Assembly: GCF_019880385.1 (NCBI RefSeq)
Contig: NZ_CP082273.1
Location: 1,178,001 to 1,242,000 of the forward strand
Reading direction: 5' to 3'
Source of the DNA: Nocardioides coralli
GTDB taxonomy: Bacteria; Actinomycetota; Actinomycetes; Propionibacteriales; Nocardioidaceae
Length of the DNA stretch: 64,000 bases
In this document: positions 18,959 through 28,168 of the stretch, piece after piece
Position numbering within the stretch: position 1 is the stretch's first letter
Layout of the letters: each line of letters starts with the position of its first letter
Position numbers and translations under genes: made by a program
Notes under the pieces: model-generated
What the model saw: only the letters and a program-made list of their open reading frames with translations
Database searches by the model: none
Told to the model about the DNA's origin: nothing

Positions 18959-20740
18959 ATGGCACGCGAGTTCACGACTGTCGGCGTCATCGGTCTGGGC
19001 ACGATGGGGGCGGGGATCGCCGAGGTCTTCGCCCGCAACGGCTACTCCGTCATCGGGGCGGAGCGTGACGAGGACGGAGTCGCGCGCGGACGCCAGCACC
19101 TCGAGCACTCGACCGGTCGGGCCGTGCAGCGCGGCAAGATGAGCGAGGCCGACCAGGCCACGCTGCTGGGGCGGATCACCCTCACCACCGAGCTGAAGGA
19201 CCTGGCCGACGCCGACCTCGTGGTGGAGGCCGTCGTGGAGTCGCTGGAGGTGAAGAAGCAGATCTTCCGGCAGCTGGACGGCATCGTCTCGCCCGAGGCC
19301 GTCCTCGCCACCAACACCTCCTCGCTCAGCGTCACCGAGATCTCGACCGCCAACGCGCGCCCGGGCCGCGTCATCGGCGTCCACTTCTTCAACCCGGCAC
19401 CGGTGCAGAACCTCGTCGAGATCATCCGCACCGTCGTCACCGAGCCCGACGTGCTCGCCGACGTGCAGCAGCTGATGGTGACGCTCGGCAAGAACCCCGT
19501 GGTGTGCGGCGACAAGGCCGGGTTCATCGCCAACACGCTGCTGTTCGGCTACCTCAACCACGCCGTGTCGATGTACGAGAACCGCTACGCCACCCGCGAG
19601 GACATCGACGCCGCGATGCGGTTCGGCTGCGGCTATCCCATGGGCCCGCTGGCACTGCTCGACCTGATCGGCCTCGACACGGCGTACGAGATCCTCGACA
19701 CGATGTACAAGCAGGGCCGCGACCGGCTGCACGCCCCCGCCCCGATCCTCAAGCAGTACGTCACGGCGGGTCTGCTCGGTCGGAAGTCCGGCCGCGGCTT
19801 CTACACCTACGAGGAGGCCGACAGCCACGTCGTCGTCCCCGACGCCCAGACCCCCTCGGCGGCCGACGCCCCCCAGCTGCGTCGCGACGTGGGCCGGATC
19901 GGGGTCGTCGGCACCGGCACCATGGCTACCGGCATCGTCGAGGTGATGGCCCGGGCCGGCTACGACGTGCTGGTGGTGGGACGCAGCGCCGACAAGACCG
20001 ACGGCGTGGTCGCGACGATCACCCGCAACCTGGACAAGCAGATCCAGCGCGGTCGCGCCACCGAGGAGGAGAGGTCGGGGACCCTCGATCGGATCACCGG
20101 CTCGACGGCTCTCGACGACCTCAGCGGCGTCGACCTCGTGGTGGAAGCCATCGCCGAGGACCTGGCGATCAAGACCACCCTGTTCGAGAACCTCGACGAG
20201 ATCTGTCGGCCGGGCGCGATCCTCGCGACGACGACCTCCAGCCTGCCGATCATCGCCCTGGCGCGGGCGACCTCCCGCCCGCAGGACGTCGTCGGCATGC
20301 ACTTCTTCAACCCCGCCAGCGTGATGAAGCTCGTCGAGGTCGTCAGCACCGTCGCCACGGCCGAGGAGGTCTCGGAGACCGTCCGGGCGCTCAGCGCCGA
20401 GGTCGGCAAGGTGGCCGTCTCCTGCGGCGACCGGGCCGGGTTCATCGTCAACGCGCTGCTCTTCCCCTACCTCAACGACGCGGTCAAGATGCTCGAGGCG
20501 CACTACGCGACCGCCGACGACATCGACACGGCGATGAAGCAGGGGTGCGCCCTCCCGATGGGGCCCTTCGAGCTCCTCGACGTCGTCGGCAACGATGTCT
20601 CCCTGGCCATCCAGCGCGAGCTCTACCTGGAGTTCCGGGAGCCCGGCTTCCACCCGGCGCCGCTGCTGGAGCACCTCGTGACCGCGGGCTACCTCGGGCG
20701 CAAGACCGGCCGCGGGTTCCGCGACTACAGCGCGCGCTAG
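18959..20740 (+). CDS. Tandem-duplicated 3-hydroxybutyryl-CoA dehydrogenase
   Basis: 593 residues, two complete 3-hydroxyacyl-CoA dehydrogenases in one chain. First copy (about 6-290): [15 protein letters not shown], catalytic [27 protein letters not shown]. Second copy (about 315-593): [43 protein letters not shown]. Both keep the catalytic His and the NAD motif, so both may be active. It would interconvert acetoacetyl-CoA and 3-hydroxybutyryl-CoA, the step between the thiolase (32726) and crotonase (57030). Single-copy proteins of about 285 residues are the norm. Start at ATG 18959 with GGAAGG upstream. Confidence 0.88.
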   Translation: MAREFTTVGVIGLGTMGAGIAEVFARNGYSVIGAERDEDGVARGRQHLEHSTGRAVQRGKMSEADQATLLGRITLTTELKDLADADLVVEAVVESLEVKKQIFRQLDGIVSPEAVLATNTSSLSVTEISTANARPGRVIGVHFFNPAPVQNLVEIIRTVVTEPDVLADVQQLMVTLGKNPVVCGDKAGFIANTLLFGYLNHAVSMYENRYATREDIDAAMRFGCGYPMGPLALLDLIGLDTAYEILDTMYKQGRDRLHAPAPILKQYVTAGLLGRKSGRGFYTYEEADSHVVVPDAQTPSAADAPQLRRDVGRIGVVGTGTMATGIVEVMARAGYDVLVVGRSADKTDGVVATITRNLDKQIQRGRATEEERSGTLDRITGSTALDDLSGVDLVVEAIAEDLAIKTTLFENLDEICRPGAILATTTSSLPIIALARATSRPQDVVGMHFFNPASVMKLVEVVSTVATAEEVSETVRALSAEVGKVAVSCGDRAGFIVNALLFPYLNDAVKMLEAHYATADDIDTAMKQGCALPMGPFELLDVVGNDVSLAIQRELYLEFREPGFHPAPLLEHLVTAGYLGRKTGRGFRDYSAR

Positions 20741-20855
20741 CCGCTGCGGGGCGCCCGCCCGCCTGGCAGGAATCCCTGCCGCTCACCCCGTTCCGTGCCA
20801 CCATGTGGCGAGGACGCTCCTGCGCGGCGTCCTCCGAGTACGACGGGGGTCGGAC

Positions 20856-22394
20856 ATGCGGGTTCTCGAGGGTTTCGTCGTGTGCGAGGGCGACGCGTCG
20901 TTCGACCACTACGCGCGCCTGGTCCGTCGCATCCTCCAGGTGCCGACCTCGGTCGTGTCGATCGTGGAGCCGCGGCGCCAGGTCTTCATGGGTGCATCCG
21001 GACTGGGGGAGCCCTACGCGACCACGCGGGAGACCCCGATCTCGCACTCGTTCTGCCAGCACGTCGTCCGGAGCGGGCGGCCACTGGTGGTGGTCGACTC
21101 TCGGTCCGACGATCGGGTGCGTGAGAACCCCGCGGTGTCGGAGCTCGACGTCATCTCCTACGCCGGCATTCCGGTCGTCCTGGACGGGGGGCGGGCCGTG
21201 GGCTCCCTGTGCGCGATCGACAACCGACCCCGGGAGTGGACCACCGAGGACCTCGAGGTGCTCACCGACCTCGCCCACGCCTGCTCGGCGGAGCTGCAGC
21301 ACGCTCAGCAGGCCGCATCGGCCGGGGAGAACCTGACCCGCGAGGTCTTCGCCGCCTGCGACGTGGCCGTGGCCCTCTACGACCTCGAGGGGCGGCTGCT
21401 CCTGGCCAACGAGCCCGCGCTGGAGGCGGCCGAGGCCGCGGGTTACTCGCTGTCGCTGCCGCCGTACGCCGGCGACGAGGTCCGTGCCGCGGACAACCGG
21501 ACGACCGTGCCCCACGAGGACCAGCTGGTGCCGCGTGCGCTCCGGGGTGAGCACGGCAGGACCTCGATGCAGTGGCTGGGTCCGCGCGGTCGCCAGCGGG
21601 CGATGATCGGTACCTCACGCCCGATGCTGGGTCCGGAGGGGACTCCGTGGGGCACCCTCGTGGTCGCCCACGACGTCTCCGACCTCGCCCGGGCACTGCG
21701 CGTCAAGGACGACTTCATCGCGACGGTCTCCCACGAGCTGCGGACGCCGCTCACGTCGATCATCGGCTACCTCGAGGTCGTGCTCGACGAGCTTGCAGGG
21801 GAGACCGGACCGGTCACCGACGCGCTGGAGGTCATCGGTCGCAATGCCCGCAACCTGCAGAGCCGGATCGGTGAGCTCCTCGACATCGGTGACCGACGAC
21901 GCCTGCTGGAGACCCGCCCGGCCGACGTCTCCGGGCTGGTCCGCCGCGTCGCGGCCACGTGCAGCGAGCAGGCGCGGACGGGCGGCGTCATGCTGACGGT
22001 GGACGCGGAAGCGGCCCTGTGGGCGATGGTGGACGCTCGCCGGATGGAGCAGGTCGTGGAGAACCTGGTCACCAACGCACTCAAGCACACCCCGCAGGGA
22101 GGCCGGGTCGCACTGTCGGTGTCGGCGGCCGACGACACCGTCACGGTGGTCGTCCGGGATGACGGAGTCGGCATGAGCACCGACGACACCCAGCAGGCCT
22201 TCGACCTGTTCTGGCGATCGGACGCGACCCGCGACGCGGCGGTGCCGGGCCTCGGCATCGGGCTGACCTTCGCTCGCGACGTCGTCGAGGCCCACGGTGG
22301 CAGCATCGCCATCGTCAGCCGGCTCGGCAGCGGGACCCACGTCACGGTCACCATCCCGCACGACCACGACCGCGAGGGTGCCGAGCCCGCCTGA
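20856..22394 (+). CDS. GAF-PAS sensor histidine kinase, soluble
   Basis: 512-residue cytoplasmic sensor kinase. Order: GAF domain (about 1-150, with ISHSFCQHVVRSGRPLVV and YAGIPVVLDGGRAVGSLCAID), PAS-like domain (about 165-275), HisKA with VSHELRTPLTSIIGY (His293), and HATPase with NLVTNALKHTP, VRDDGVGM and GLGIGLTFARDVVEAHGG. The GAF motif SFCxxVV is common in small-ligand or redox sensors. No response regulator is adjacent. ATG 20856 is preferred over GTG 20805, which would add 17 Arg-rich residues. Confidence 0.87.
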   Translation: MRVLEGFVVCEGDASFDHYARLVRRILQVPTSVVSIVEPRRQVFMGASGLGEPYATTRETPISHSFCQHVVRSGRPLVVVDSRSDDRVRENPAVSELDVISYAGIPVVLDGGRAVGSLCAIDNRPREWTTEDLEVLTDLAHACSAELQHAQQAASAGENLTREVFAACDVAVALYDLEGRLLLANEPALEAAEAAGYSLSLPPYAGDEVRAADNRTTVPHEDQLVPRALRGEHGRTSMQWLGPRGRQRAMIGTSRPMLGPEGTPWGTLVVAHDVSDLARALRVKDDFIATVSHELRTPLTSIIGYLEVVLDELAGETGPVTDALEVIGRNARNLQSRIGELLDIGDRRRLLETRPADVSGLVRRVAATCSEQARTGGVMLTVDAEAALWAMVDARRMEQVVENLVTNALKHTPQGGRVALSVSAADDTVTVVVRDDGVGMSTDDTQQAFDLFWRSDATRDAAVPGLGIGLTFARDVVEAHGGSIAIVSRLGSGTHVTVTIPHDHDREGAEPA

Positions 22395-22405
22395 CTGGAC
22401 TGCGG

Positions 22406-22424
22406 CCGGCTGGACGGCAGCCGG
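22406..22424. terminator. Short stem-loop between convergent kinase and LuxR genes
   Basis: CCGGCTG (22406-22412) pairs with CAGCCGG (22418-22424) over a 5-base loop, in the 30-base gap between converging stop codons. Confidence 0.5.
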
Positions 22425-24854
22425 TCAGTGCCGCTCGGCCACGACCATGGCGGCGAGCCGGGCGCGGGTGTTGATGTCCAGCTTCCGGTAGATGTGGGTG
22501 AGGTGGGCGTCCACGGTCCGGGGAGACACGAAGAGCTCCTCGGCGATCTGGCGGCTCGTGAGTCCGTCGGCCACCCGGTCGGCCACCTGCCGCTCCGCCC
22601 CCGTGAGCGCGTCGAGCGGAGAGGGGTCCGTGGGGTCGGGATCGGTGAACATCCGGGTGACCGATGCGCGGCCCTCCGCGGTCAGCTCGCCGCGGGAGAC
22701 CCATCCCGCGGGAGCTGCCGCCTCCGGGACCGGGTCGAGGGCGGCGTTGCCCCACCGCACGGCACGGCGCGGGGCGCGCAGGGCCGTGGCCACGGCCGCC
22801 AGCTGTCCGGACTCCCGGGACCACTCCCGCGCGTGGGCGACCTGAGCCAGGGCGTCGAGGGCGTCGGCGGTGCGCAGCGGCATCGGCATCGCCCAGGCCC
22901 CCTCGAGTGCGGCGAGGAAGCAGGTCGCGGCCTGGTCGGTGTCGGCCCGCCGCATCAGGCAGTGCCCGAGGAGGAGCCGGGCCTCCACGGCGTCGCGACC
23001 CAGCCGCACGCTGTCGGCGAGGGCGACCACGTCGGCGGCCAGTCCCGCAGCCCGGGCGAGGTCACCGGCCACGAAGAGGTCACGGGCGTCCTGGGCGAGC
23101 ACGGGGAGCCGTACCGCCCACGGCAGGCTGTCCCGGTCGACCGACCAGGCCCCGTAGCCCGGGTCGAGGCACCGCAGCATGGTCTCGGCGAGCAACGCGA
23201 CGCGGTCCTCGGCGATCTCGCGCCCCTCGCTCACGACGGCGTGGCAGGTCGCCGTCGCCTCGGCGCGCCGACCCTGCTCCACGGCGATCCGGGCCAGCTG
23301 GGTCCGCGCCGACAGGGAGATCCACCGCTCGTCGTTGGCCTCGGAGCCCGCCAGGATGGAGGCGGCCGCCTGCGCGGCCTCGCGAAACATCCCCCGTGAC
23401 ACGTAGCAGTCGGCGATCGTGCGGGTGGCCTGCCGCACGATGTAGCCGTCGGGTCCCTCGTGGGCGATGGCCCGTGTGGCCTCCCGCTCGGCCTCGAGCA
23501 GGTCTCCTGCGTCGAGATGCATCTCGGCCCGGATGGCGGCGGTGCGGGCCAGCTGCGCCGCCGGGTCGGGAGCGTCGGCGGCGAACTCGTCGGCCCGGTC
23601 GAGCAGCCAGAGGCCTTCGTAGGTGCCGCGGACCTCGGAGGCCGCGATACCCGCCCGGCGTGCGACCTGGGCACCGATCTCCGGCGGTCCGTCCCCGCTC
23701 GCCAGCACCGTCTCGAGGATCTCCACGGCGTCCCGGGCCCGCATGGAGGTGTAGAGCGAGGAGAAGATCCGGTTGGCGAGCTGGTAGCCGAAGTCCCGGC
23801 TGTCGTCGTCCTCGCACGCGGCCCTCACCGTCGCGCGCATCACCGGCAGGTCGCGCAACCAGGGCGCGTCCGCGGCACCGAGGTTGAAGTCGTGCGGCAC
23901 CACCCGGTCGGCCCACCGCATCAGCCCGCGGCGGACGTGCTCGGTCTCGTCGTCGGGCCCTTCCAGCTTCCGTCCGGCCGTCCGGATCGGCGTGAGCATG
24001 TCGAAGCGTCCGTCGGGCAGCAGCTCGAGCAGGCTGCGCCGCACCAGGGCCTCCGCCAGCCCGGCCGCCGCCTCCCGGGGCACCTCGGCCACCTCGGCCA
24101 CCACGTCGATGCCGGCCGGGCTGGTCAGGTGGGCCACCCGGCGGAAGCACCGCTGCTGGGCATCGCTGAGCAGGGCGTAGGACGCCCGGACGGTGCCGGC
24201 GAGGGTGGGGGTGGGGGTGACGTTGGTCAGTCCGACGAGCGCGACCTGGACCGCGACCTGCTCGATGAGCAGCGGCAAGCCACCGGTCGCCTGGAGGAGG
24301 CGGCGTACGGGCTGCTCGTCACGGGCGAGATCGACGGGGTGACCCCCCGCCTGGGCGACCCGGCTGAGGAGGAGCTCGACCGTGGGACCGCCCAGCGGGT
24401 CCCGGGGGCCGGGCAGCGGCATCGCGCCCACGCGAACCACGCGCTCCGCGGGCTGGCCGGCCATGGTGGGCGCCGTGAGCACCAGCCGGGTGTCGGTCGT
24501 CGACTCCACCAGGTGCTGGCAGGTGCCGCCCAGCTCTGACAGGTCGACGTCGAGACCGTCCAGCACCAGCACCGAGTCGGTCCCGTCGAGCGCTCGCCGC
24601 ACCGTGCCACTGCGGCTGTCCCCGGGCGTCCGCTCGGTCCCCAGCGCGACCAGGCACGCGTCCAGGACCGCGTCGAGGGACTCCAGGCCCCGGGCCGCCA
24701 CCCAGGTCGTGCGGGCGAAGGGGGCCACGGCGTGCCGGGCGAGCAGGGTCTTGCCGCAGCCCGGCGGACCCATGATCGTGACCCAGCGGGCCTCCGTGAG
24801 GGCGGCGCCCAGCTGGGCCTGGAGAGCCTCGCGTCCGAGACAAGGCGTCAACAC
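22425..24854 (-). CDS. Large ATP-binding LuxR-family regulator (LAL type)
   Basis: 809-residue transcription regulator. Seen: P-loop GPPGCGKT at residues 29-36, an AAA/STAND-type ATPase domain to about residue 330, a long helical TPR-like middle, and a C-terminal LuxR helix-turn-helix (about 745-805: LTGAERQVADRVADGL, SRQIAEELFVSPRTVDAHL). Such proteins sense a ligand through the helical repeats and activate catabolic or secondary-metabolism genes. The start is GTG 24854, behind a leaderless TAGGTT box. The divergent neighbour or the protein's own promoter are candidate targets. Confidence 0.88.
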   Translation of the reverse strand: MLTPCLGREALQAQLGAALTEARWVTIMGPPGCGKTLLARHAVAPFARTTWVAARGLESLDAVLDACLVALGTERTPGDSRSGTVRRALDGTDSVLVLDGLDVDLSELGGTCQHLVESTTDTRLVLTAPTMAGQPAERVVRVGAMPLPGPRDPLGGPTVELLLSRVAQAGGHPVDLARDEQPVRRLLQATGGLPLLIEQVAVQVALVGLTNVTPTPTLAGTVRASYALLSDAQQRCFRRVAHLTSPAGIDVVAEVAEVPREAAAGLAEALVRRSLLELLPDGRFDMLTPIRTAGRKLEGPDDETEHVRRGLMRWADRVVPHDFNLGAADAPWLRDLPVMRATVRAACEDDDSRDFGYQLANRIFSSLYTSMRARDAVEILETVLASGDGPPEIGAQVARRAGIAASEVRGTYEGLWLLDRADEFAADAPDPAAQLARTAAIRAEMHLDAGDLLEAEREATRAIAHEGPDGYIVRQATRTIADCYVSRGMFREAAQAAASILAGSEANDERWISLSARTQLARIAVEQGRRAEATATCHAVVSEGREIAEDRVALLAETMLRCLDPGYGAWSVDRDSLPWAVRLPVLAQDARDLFVAGDLARAAGLAADVVALADSVRLGRDAVEARLLLGHCLMRRADTDQAATCFLAALEGAWAMPMPLRTADALDALAQVAHAREWSRESGQLAAVATALRAPRRAVRWGNAALDPVPEAAAPAGWVSRGELTAEGRASVTRMFTDPDPTDPSPLDALTGAERQVADRVADGLTSRQIAEELFVSPRTVDAHLTHIYRKLDINTRARLAAMVVAERH

Positions 24855-24860
24855 GCTCCG

Positions 24861-24898
24861 AACCTAGGGCCGGGGACGCCGAAATAGGTAGGTCTACC
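24861..24898 (-). promoter_or_regulatory. Promoter and inverted repeat of the LuxR-type regulator
   Basis: On the minus strand TAGGTT (24861-24866) ends six bases before the GTG start. A short inverted repeat GGTAG-GT-CTACC (24887-24898) lies over the expected -35 position and could be an operator. The remaining bases to 25053 show no gene and no other clear signal. Confidence 0.4.
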
Positions 24899-25053
24899 GA
24901 TGCCGCGGAGCGCCGGAGGGCGGCAGGCTGGGACCCGTCACAGCCCGTGTGGACCAATCGGGGGATGGCCCACACGCCAGGCAGCCGGGGCGGAACCGAT
25001 GGACGCGAGCCAACGGGGCCGCCCCGGCTTTCGTGCGGACGTAGCATCGGACC

Positions 25054-25806
25054 ATGGCAGAACTGCTGGGCGTGCTGGCGATGCTGGCGATCCTGCTGGG
25101 CGTGGTGGGAGTGGCCTCCCGGACGCGGCGGGCACGCGAGCTCGAGCGGCAGGCGGCCGAGCTCGAGCCGGTGAAGAAGCTGGCCTTCGAGGACATCACC
25201 GCCCTCGGTGTGGAGCTCCAGGAGCTCGACCTCGAGCTGGCGGGCCACGAGCTGGACCCGGGCATGAACGCCGACTACCAGCGGGCCCTCGACGCCTACG
25301 AGGCCGCGAAGACGGCCGGTGACGCGATCGCCGAGCCCGAGCACATCAAGCACGTCACCGAGATCCTCGAGGACGGGCGCTACGCGATCGCGTGCGTGCG
25401 GGCCCGGGTCGCGGGGGAGCAGCTGCCGACCCGGCGTCCCCCCTGCTTCTTCGACCCGCGCCACGGCCTGTCCGTGGAGGACGTCCCCTGGACCCCGCCG
25501 GGCGGTGCGCGCCGTGACGTCCCGGCCTGCGCGCTCGACGCGGAGCGGGTGAAGGTCGGCGCCGAGCCCGACGTCCGTCAGGTGATGGTCGGCTCGCGCC
25601 GGGTGCCCTACTGGCAGGGTGGTCGCGCCTACCAGCCCTACGCGATGGGCTACTTCGGTGCCTTCGGCCCCATGGAGTGGATGTTCATGGGCATGCTCTT
25701 CAGTGGCGGCTTCGAGGCGCTGGGCGGGTTGGCCGAGGGAATCGGCGAGGGCCTCGGGTCGATCGGCGAGGGGCTCGGCGACATGTTCGACGGCTTCGAC
25801 TTCTGA
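25054..25806 (+). CDS. Membrane-anchored protein of unknown function
   Basis: 250 residues. N-terminal membrane helix (about 4-21), then a charged helical segment rich in Glu and Ala. A conserved-looking block follows (about 129-170) with CFFDPRHG, VPWTPPGG and a second Cys in VPACALDAERV. After a Tyr/Met-rich hydrophobic stretch (MGYFGAFGPMEWMFMGMLF) comes a Gly-rich repetitive tail (GEGLGSIGEGLGDMFDGF). The Cys/His block could bind a metal or be extracytoplasmic. I do not recognise a named family. It is divergent from the LuxR regulator. Confidence 0.75.
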   Translation: MAELLGVLAMLAILLGVVGVASRTRRARELERQAAELEPVKKLAFEDITALGVELQELDLELAGHELDPGMNADYQRALDAYEAAKTAGDAIAEPEHIKHVTEILEDGRYAIACVRARVAGEQLPTRRPPCFFDPRHGLSVEDVPWTPPGGARRDVPACALDAERVKVGAEPDVRQVMVGSRRVPYWQGGRAYQPYAMGYFGAFGPMEWMFMGMLFSGGFEALGGLAEGIGEGLGSIGEGLGDMFDGFDF

Positions 25807-25838
25807 ACCCGGCCGGCTGCCCGGACGTGCCCGGCCGC

Positions 25839-25851
25839 TAGCCTCGGCCGG
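25839..25851 (+). promoter_or_regulatory. Leaderless -10 box of the alpha/beta hydrolase
   Basis: TAGCCT ends seven bases before the GTG at 25852, and no ribosome site is present. Confidence 0.45.
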
Positions 25852-26631
25852 GTGTCGAACACCCTCCACACCACGGCGTACGGCGAGGACGGGCCACTGG
25901 TCGCCTTCTGCCACGGGCTCTTCGGCCAGGGACGCAACTGGACCCAGATCGCCAAGCAGCTGGCCGGTGACCACCGCACCCTGCTGGTGGACATGCCCGA
26001 CCACGGTCGCTCGGGGTGGAGCGACTCCTTCGACTACCTCGCGGCCGCCGACCGGGTCGCCGGCCTCTTCTCGTCCGGGGACCCCGTCTCCCTGGTCGGC
26101 CACTCCATGGGCGGCAAGATCGCGATGCTGGTGGCCCTGCGACACCCCGAGCGGGTGCGGCAGCTCGCCGTCGTCGACGTGGCTCCGGTCCGCTACGACA
26201 ACACCGAGGAGTTCCGTCGGTACGTCGACGCGATGCTGGGCCTCGACCTGGCGTCCCTCGAGCGTCGCTCGGACGCGGAGGAGGCCCTGAGCGAGGCGGT
26301 GCCCGACGCCGGGGTGCGGGCGTTCCTGCTGCAGAACCTGCGGCAGGAGCAGGGGCGCTGGTCCTGGCAGCCGAACCTGGAGCTGCTGGGCCGCGACCTT
26401 CCGGCGATCGGTGACTGGCCGGCCGAGCAGCTCGGCGACGAGAGGGCCTACGAGGGGCCGGTCCTGTGGATCGGCGGCTCTCGCTCGGCGTACGTCGTGG
26501 ACGACCACGCGGCCGTGATGGACGCGCTCTTCCCGCGCAACCGGCGGGTCACCGTCAAGGACGCCGGGCACTGGGTGCACGCCGAGCAGCCGGCGGTGTT
26601 CCTCGAGGTGCTGCGGCGGTTCCTGGGCTGA
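25852..26631 (+). CDS. Alpha/beta-fold hydrolase (YbfF-like esterase)
   Basis: 259 residues. Seen: oxyanion segment FCHGLFGQGRNW, nucleophile elbow GHSMGGK with Ser85, and a late catalytic His in AGHWVHAEQP. The arrangement and length resemble YbfF/haloperoxidase-like esterases. Soluble, with no signal peptide. Substrate unknown; acyl-CoA or ester hydrolysis is typical for this branch. It ends one base from the convergent CGNR gene. Confidence 0.85.
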   Translation: MSNTLHTTAYGEDGPLVAFCHGLFGQGRNWTQIAKQLAGDHRTLLVDMPDHGRSGWSDSFDYLAAADRVAGLFSSGDPVSLVGHSMGGKIAMLVALRHPERVRQLAVVDVAPVRYDNTEEFRRYVDAMLGLDLASLERRSDAEEALSEAVPDAGVRAFLLQNLRQEQGRWSWQPNLELLGRDLPAIGDWPAEQLGDERAYEGPVLWIGGSRSAYVVDDHAAVMDALFPRNRRVTVKDAGHWVHAEQPAVFLEVLRRFLG

Positions 26632-26632
26632 G

Positions 26633-27166
26633 TCAGCCCTGGCGGGCGCGGTAGGCGGCCACCGCGTTGCGGTTGCCGCACGTCGTGGAGCAGTAGCGCT
26701 TGGACCGGTTGCGTGAGAGGTCGAGGACCACTCCCTCACACCCCTGGTCCGCGCACACCGAGAACCGGGAGTTCTCGTCGGCGCGGATCACGTCGATCAT
26801 CGCCATGGCGGTCTCGATGACGATGCGGTCGGGCAGCGAGTCGTCGTAGTCGACGGCGTGGAGGTGCCAGTCGTACTCGTCGTGGCGCACGAGCTGGGGC
26901 CGCAGCGTGACACCGGTCAGCATCTCGTTGACCAGGCCGACGGCCGCGTCGCGCTCGGCCGTCAGCACCTCCCGGATCCGGGGGCGGAGCGCCCGCACCG
27001 CCTCGAGCTCCGCGCGCGTGCGTTCATGCCGGCCGGTGTAGCCCCACCGCACGAAGAAGGCGTCGAGATCGGCCACCGTGGCGAGGGAGTCGGGGTCGTC
27101 CTCGGCACTGTTGACGAGCTCGACCGCCGCCTGCAGGGCAACCTCGCTGTCATAGGCGAATACCAT
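26633..27166 (-). CDS. CGNR zinc-finger (ABATE-type) putative regulator
   Basis: 177 residues. The C-terminal zinc finger is clear: C-x4-C (CADQGC), then CSTTCGNRNAVAAYR carrying the name motif. The N-terminal ABATE-like domain (about 1-125) is helical and thought to bind a ligand. Such proteins are presumed stress- or drug-responsive transcription regulators. It is divergent from an EamA exporter across a 39-base gap with a symmetrical repeat, so it probably controls that exporter and itself. Confidence 0.85.
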   Translation of the reverse strand: MVFAYDSEVALQAAVELVNSAEDDPDSLATVADLDAFFVRWGYTGRHERTRAELEAVRALRPRIREVLTAERDAAVGLVNEMLTGVTLRPQLVRHDEYDWHLHAVDYDDSLPDRIVIETAMAMIDVIRADENSRFSVCADQGCEGVVLDLSRNRSKRYCSTTCGNRNAVAAYRARQG

Positions 27167-27205
27167 TTTGACACCTTACATCACCGTGCCGTAGTGTCAT
27201 GCGCC
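27167..27205. promoter_or_regulatory. Shared operator/promoter between CGNR and EamA genes
   Basis: A good promoter faces EamA: TTGACA at 27168-27173, an 18-base spacer, and TAGTGT at 27192-27197, eight bases before the ATG. On the other strand TAAGGT lies six bases before the CGNR start. An inverted repeat TGACAC (27169-27174) / GTGTCA (27194-27199) covers both. A regulator bound here would act on both genes. Confidence 0.6.
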
Positions 27206-28153
27206 ATGACGACGATGACTCATGACATCCGGGCGGTGACGCCGAGCTCCCGCCTCGTTCCCGGGCTGGTCTTCGCCCTGCTGTCCGCGATGTCCTTCGC
27301 GTCGTCGGGGACGTTGGCCAAGGGCCTGCTGGCCTCCGGGTGGAGCCCCGCCGCCGCGGTGACGGCGCGCATCCTGGTGGCCGCGCTCGTCCTGGCCGTG
27401 CCGGGGCTGATCGCGCTCGACGGGCGCTGGGGCCTGCTGCGGCGCAACCTCAAGCTCGTCGTCGCCTACGGCGTCGTGGCGGTCGCGGGGTGCCAGTTCG
27501 CCTACTTCGTGGCGATCCAGCACCTCCAGGTCGGTGTGGCCCTCCTCATCGAGTACGCCGCGCCGGTGGTCGTGATCGGCTACCTGTGGTTCCGCTACGG
27601 CCAGCGGCCGGGGTCGCTGACCCGGGCGGGCACGGTGGTCACGCTCGTCGGCCTGGCGCTCGTGCTCGACCTGCTGTCGGGCGCCGACCTGCACCTCGGC
27701 GGCATGCTCTGGGCATCGCTCGCCATGGCGGGCGCCGCGGTCTACTTCATCCTCTCCGCACAGGAGGGCAGCGGGCTGCCGCCGATCGTGCTCGCCGCCG
27801 GTGGCATGGTCGTGGGCTCGGTCGCGCTGCTGACGCTGGGTGCCTTCGGGCTGCTGGAGATGCGCTGGAACACCGACCCCGCGGTCTACGCCGGCACCGA
27901 GGTGCCCTGGTGGTGGGCCGTGCTCGCCCTCGGCGTGGTCGCAGCGGCGATCGCCTACACGACCGGCATCGCCGCCACCCGTCGTCTCGGCTCGCGGCTC
28001 GCCTCGTTCGTCGCGCTGCTCGAGGTGCTCTTCGCGATGCTCTACGCGTGGCTCGTGCTGGGGGAGCAGCCCCAGCCCGTGCAGGTGCTCGGCGGCCTGC
28101 TGGTGCTGACCGGCGTGGTCCTGGTCAAGCTGGGGGAGCCTCGCACCACCTGA
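27206..28153 (+). CDS. EamA/DMT family transporter (RhtA-like)
   Basis: 315 residues with ten predicted membrane helices in two EamA repeats. Seen: LLSAMSFASSGTLAKGLL in the first helix and the late GAAATRRLGSRLASFVALLEVLFAML-type region near residues 254-280. Family members export amino acids, nucleosides or drugs. The ATG at 27206 lies right after a strong promoter. Its tight pairing with a CGNR regulator suggests inducible efflux. Confidence 0.87.
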   Translation: MTTMTHDIRAVTPSSRLVPGLVFALLSAMSFASSGTLAKGLLASGWSPAAAVTARILVAALVLAVPGLIALDGRWGLLRRNLKLVVAYGVVAVAGCQFAYFVAIQHLQVGVALLIEYAAPVVVIGYLWFRYGQRPGSLTRAGTVVTLVGLALVLDLLSGADLHLGGMLWASLAMAGAAVYFILSAQEGSGLPPIVLAAGGMVVGSVALLTLGAFGLLEMRWNTDPAVYAGTEVPWWWAVLALGVVAAAIAYTTGIAATRRLGSRLASFVALLEVLFAMLYAWLVLGEQPQPVQVLGGLLVLTGVVLVKLGEPRTT

Positions 28154-28168
28154 CGCCGAGGGGCCGGG

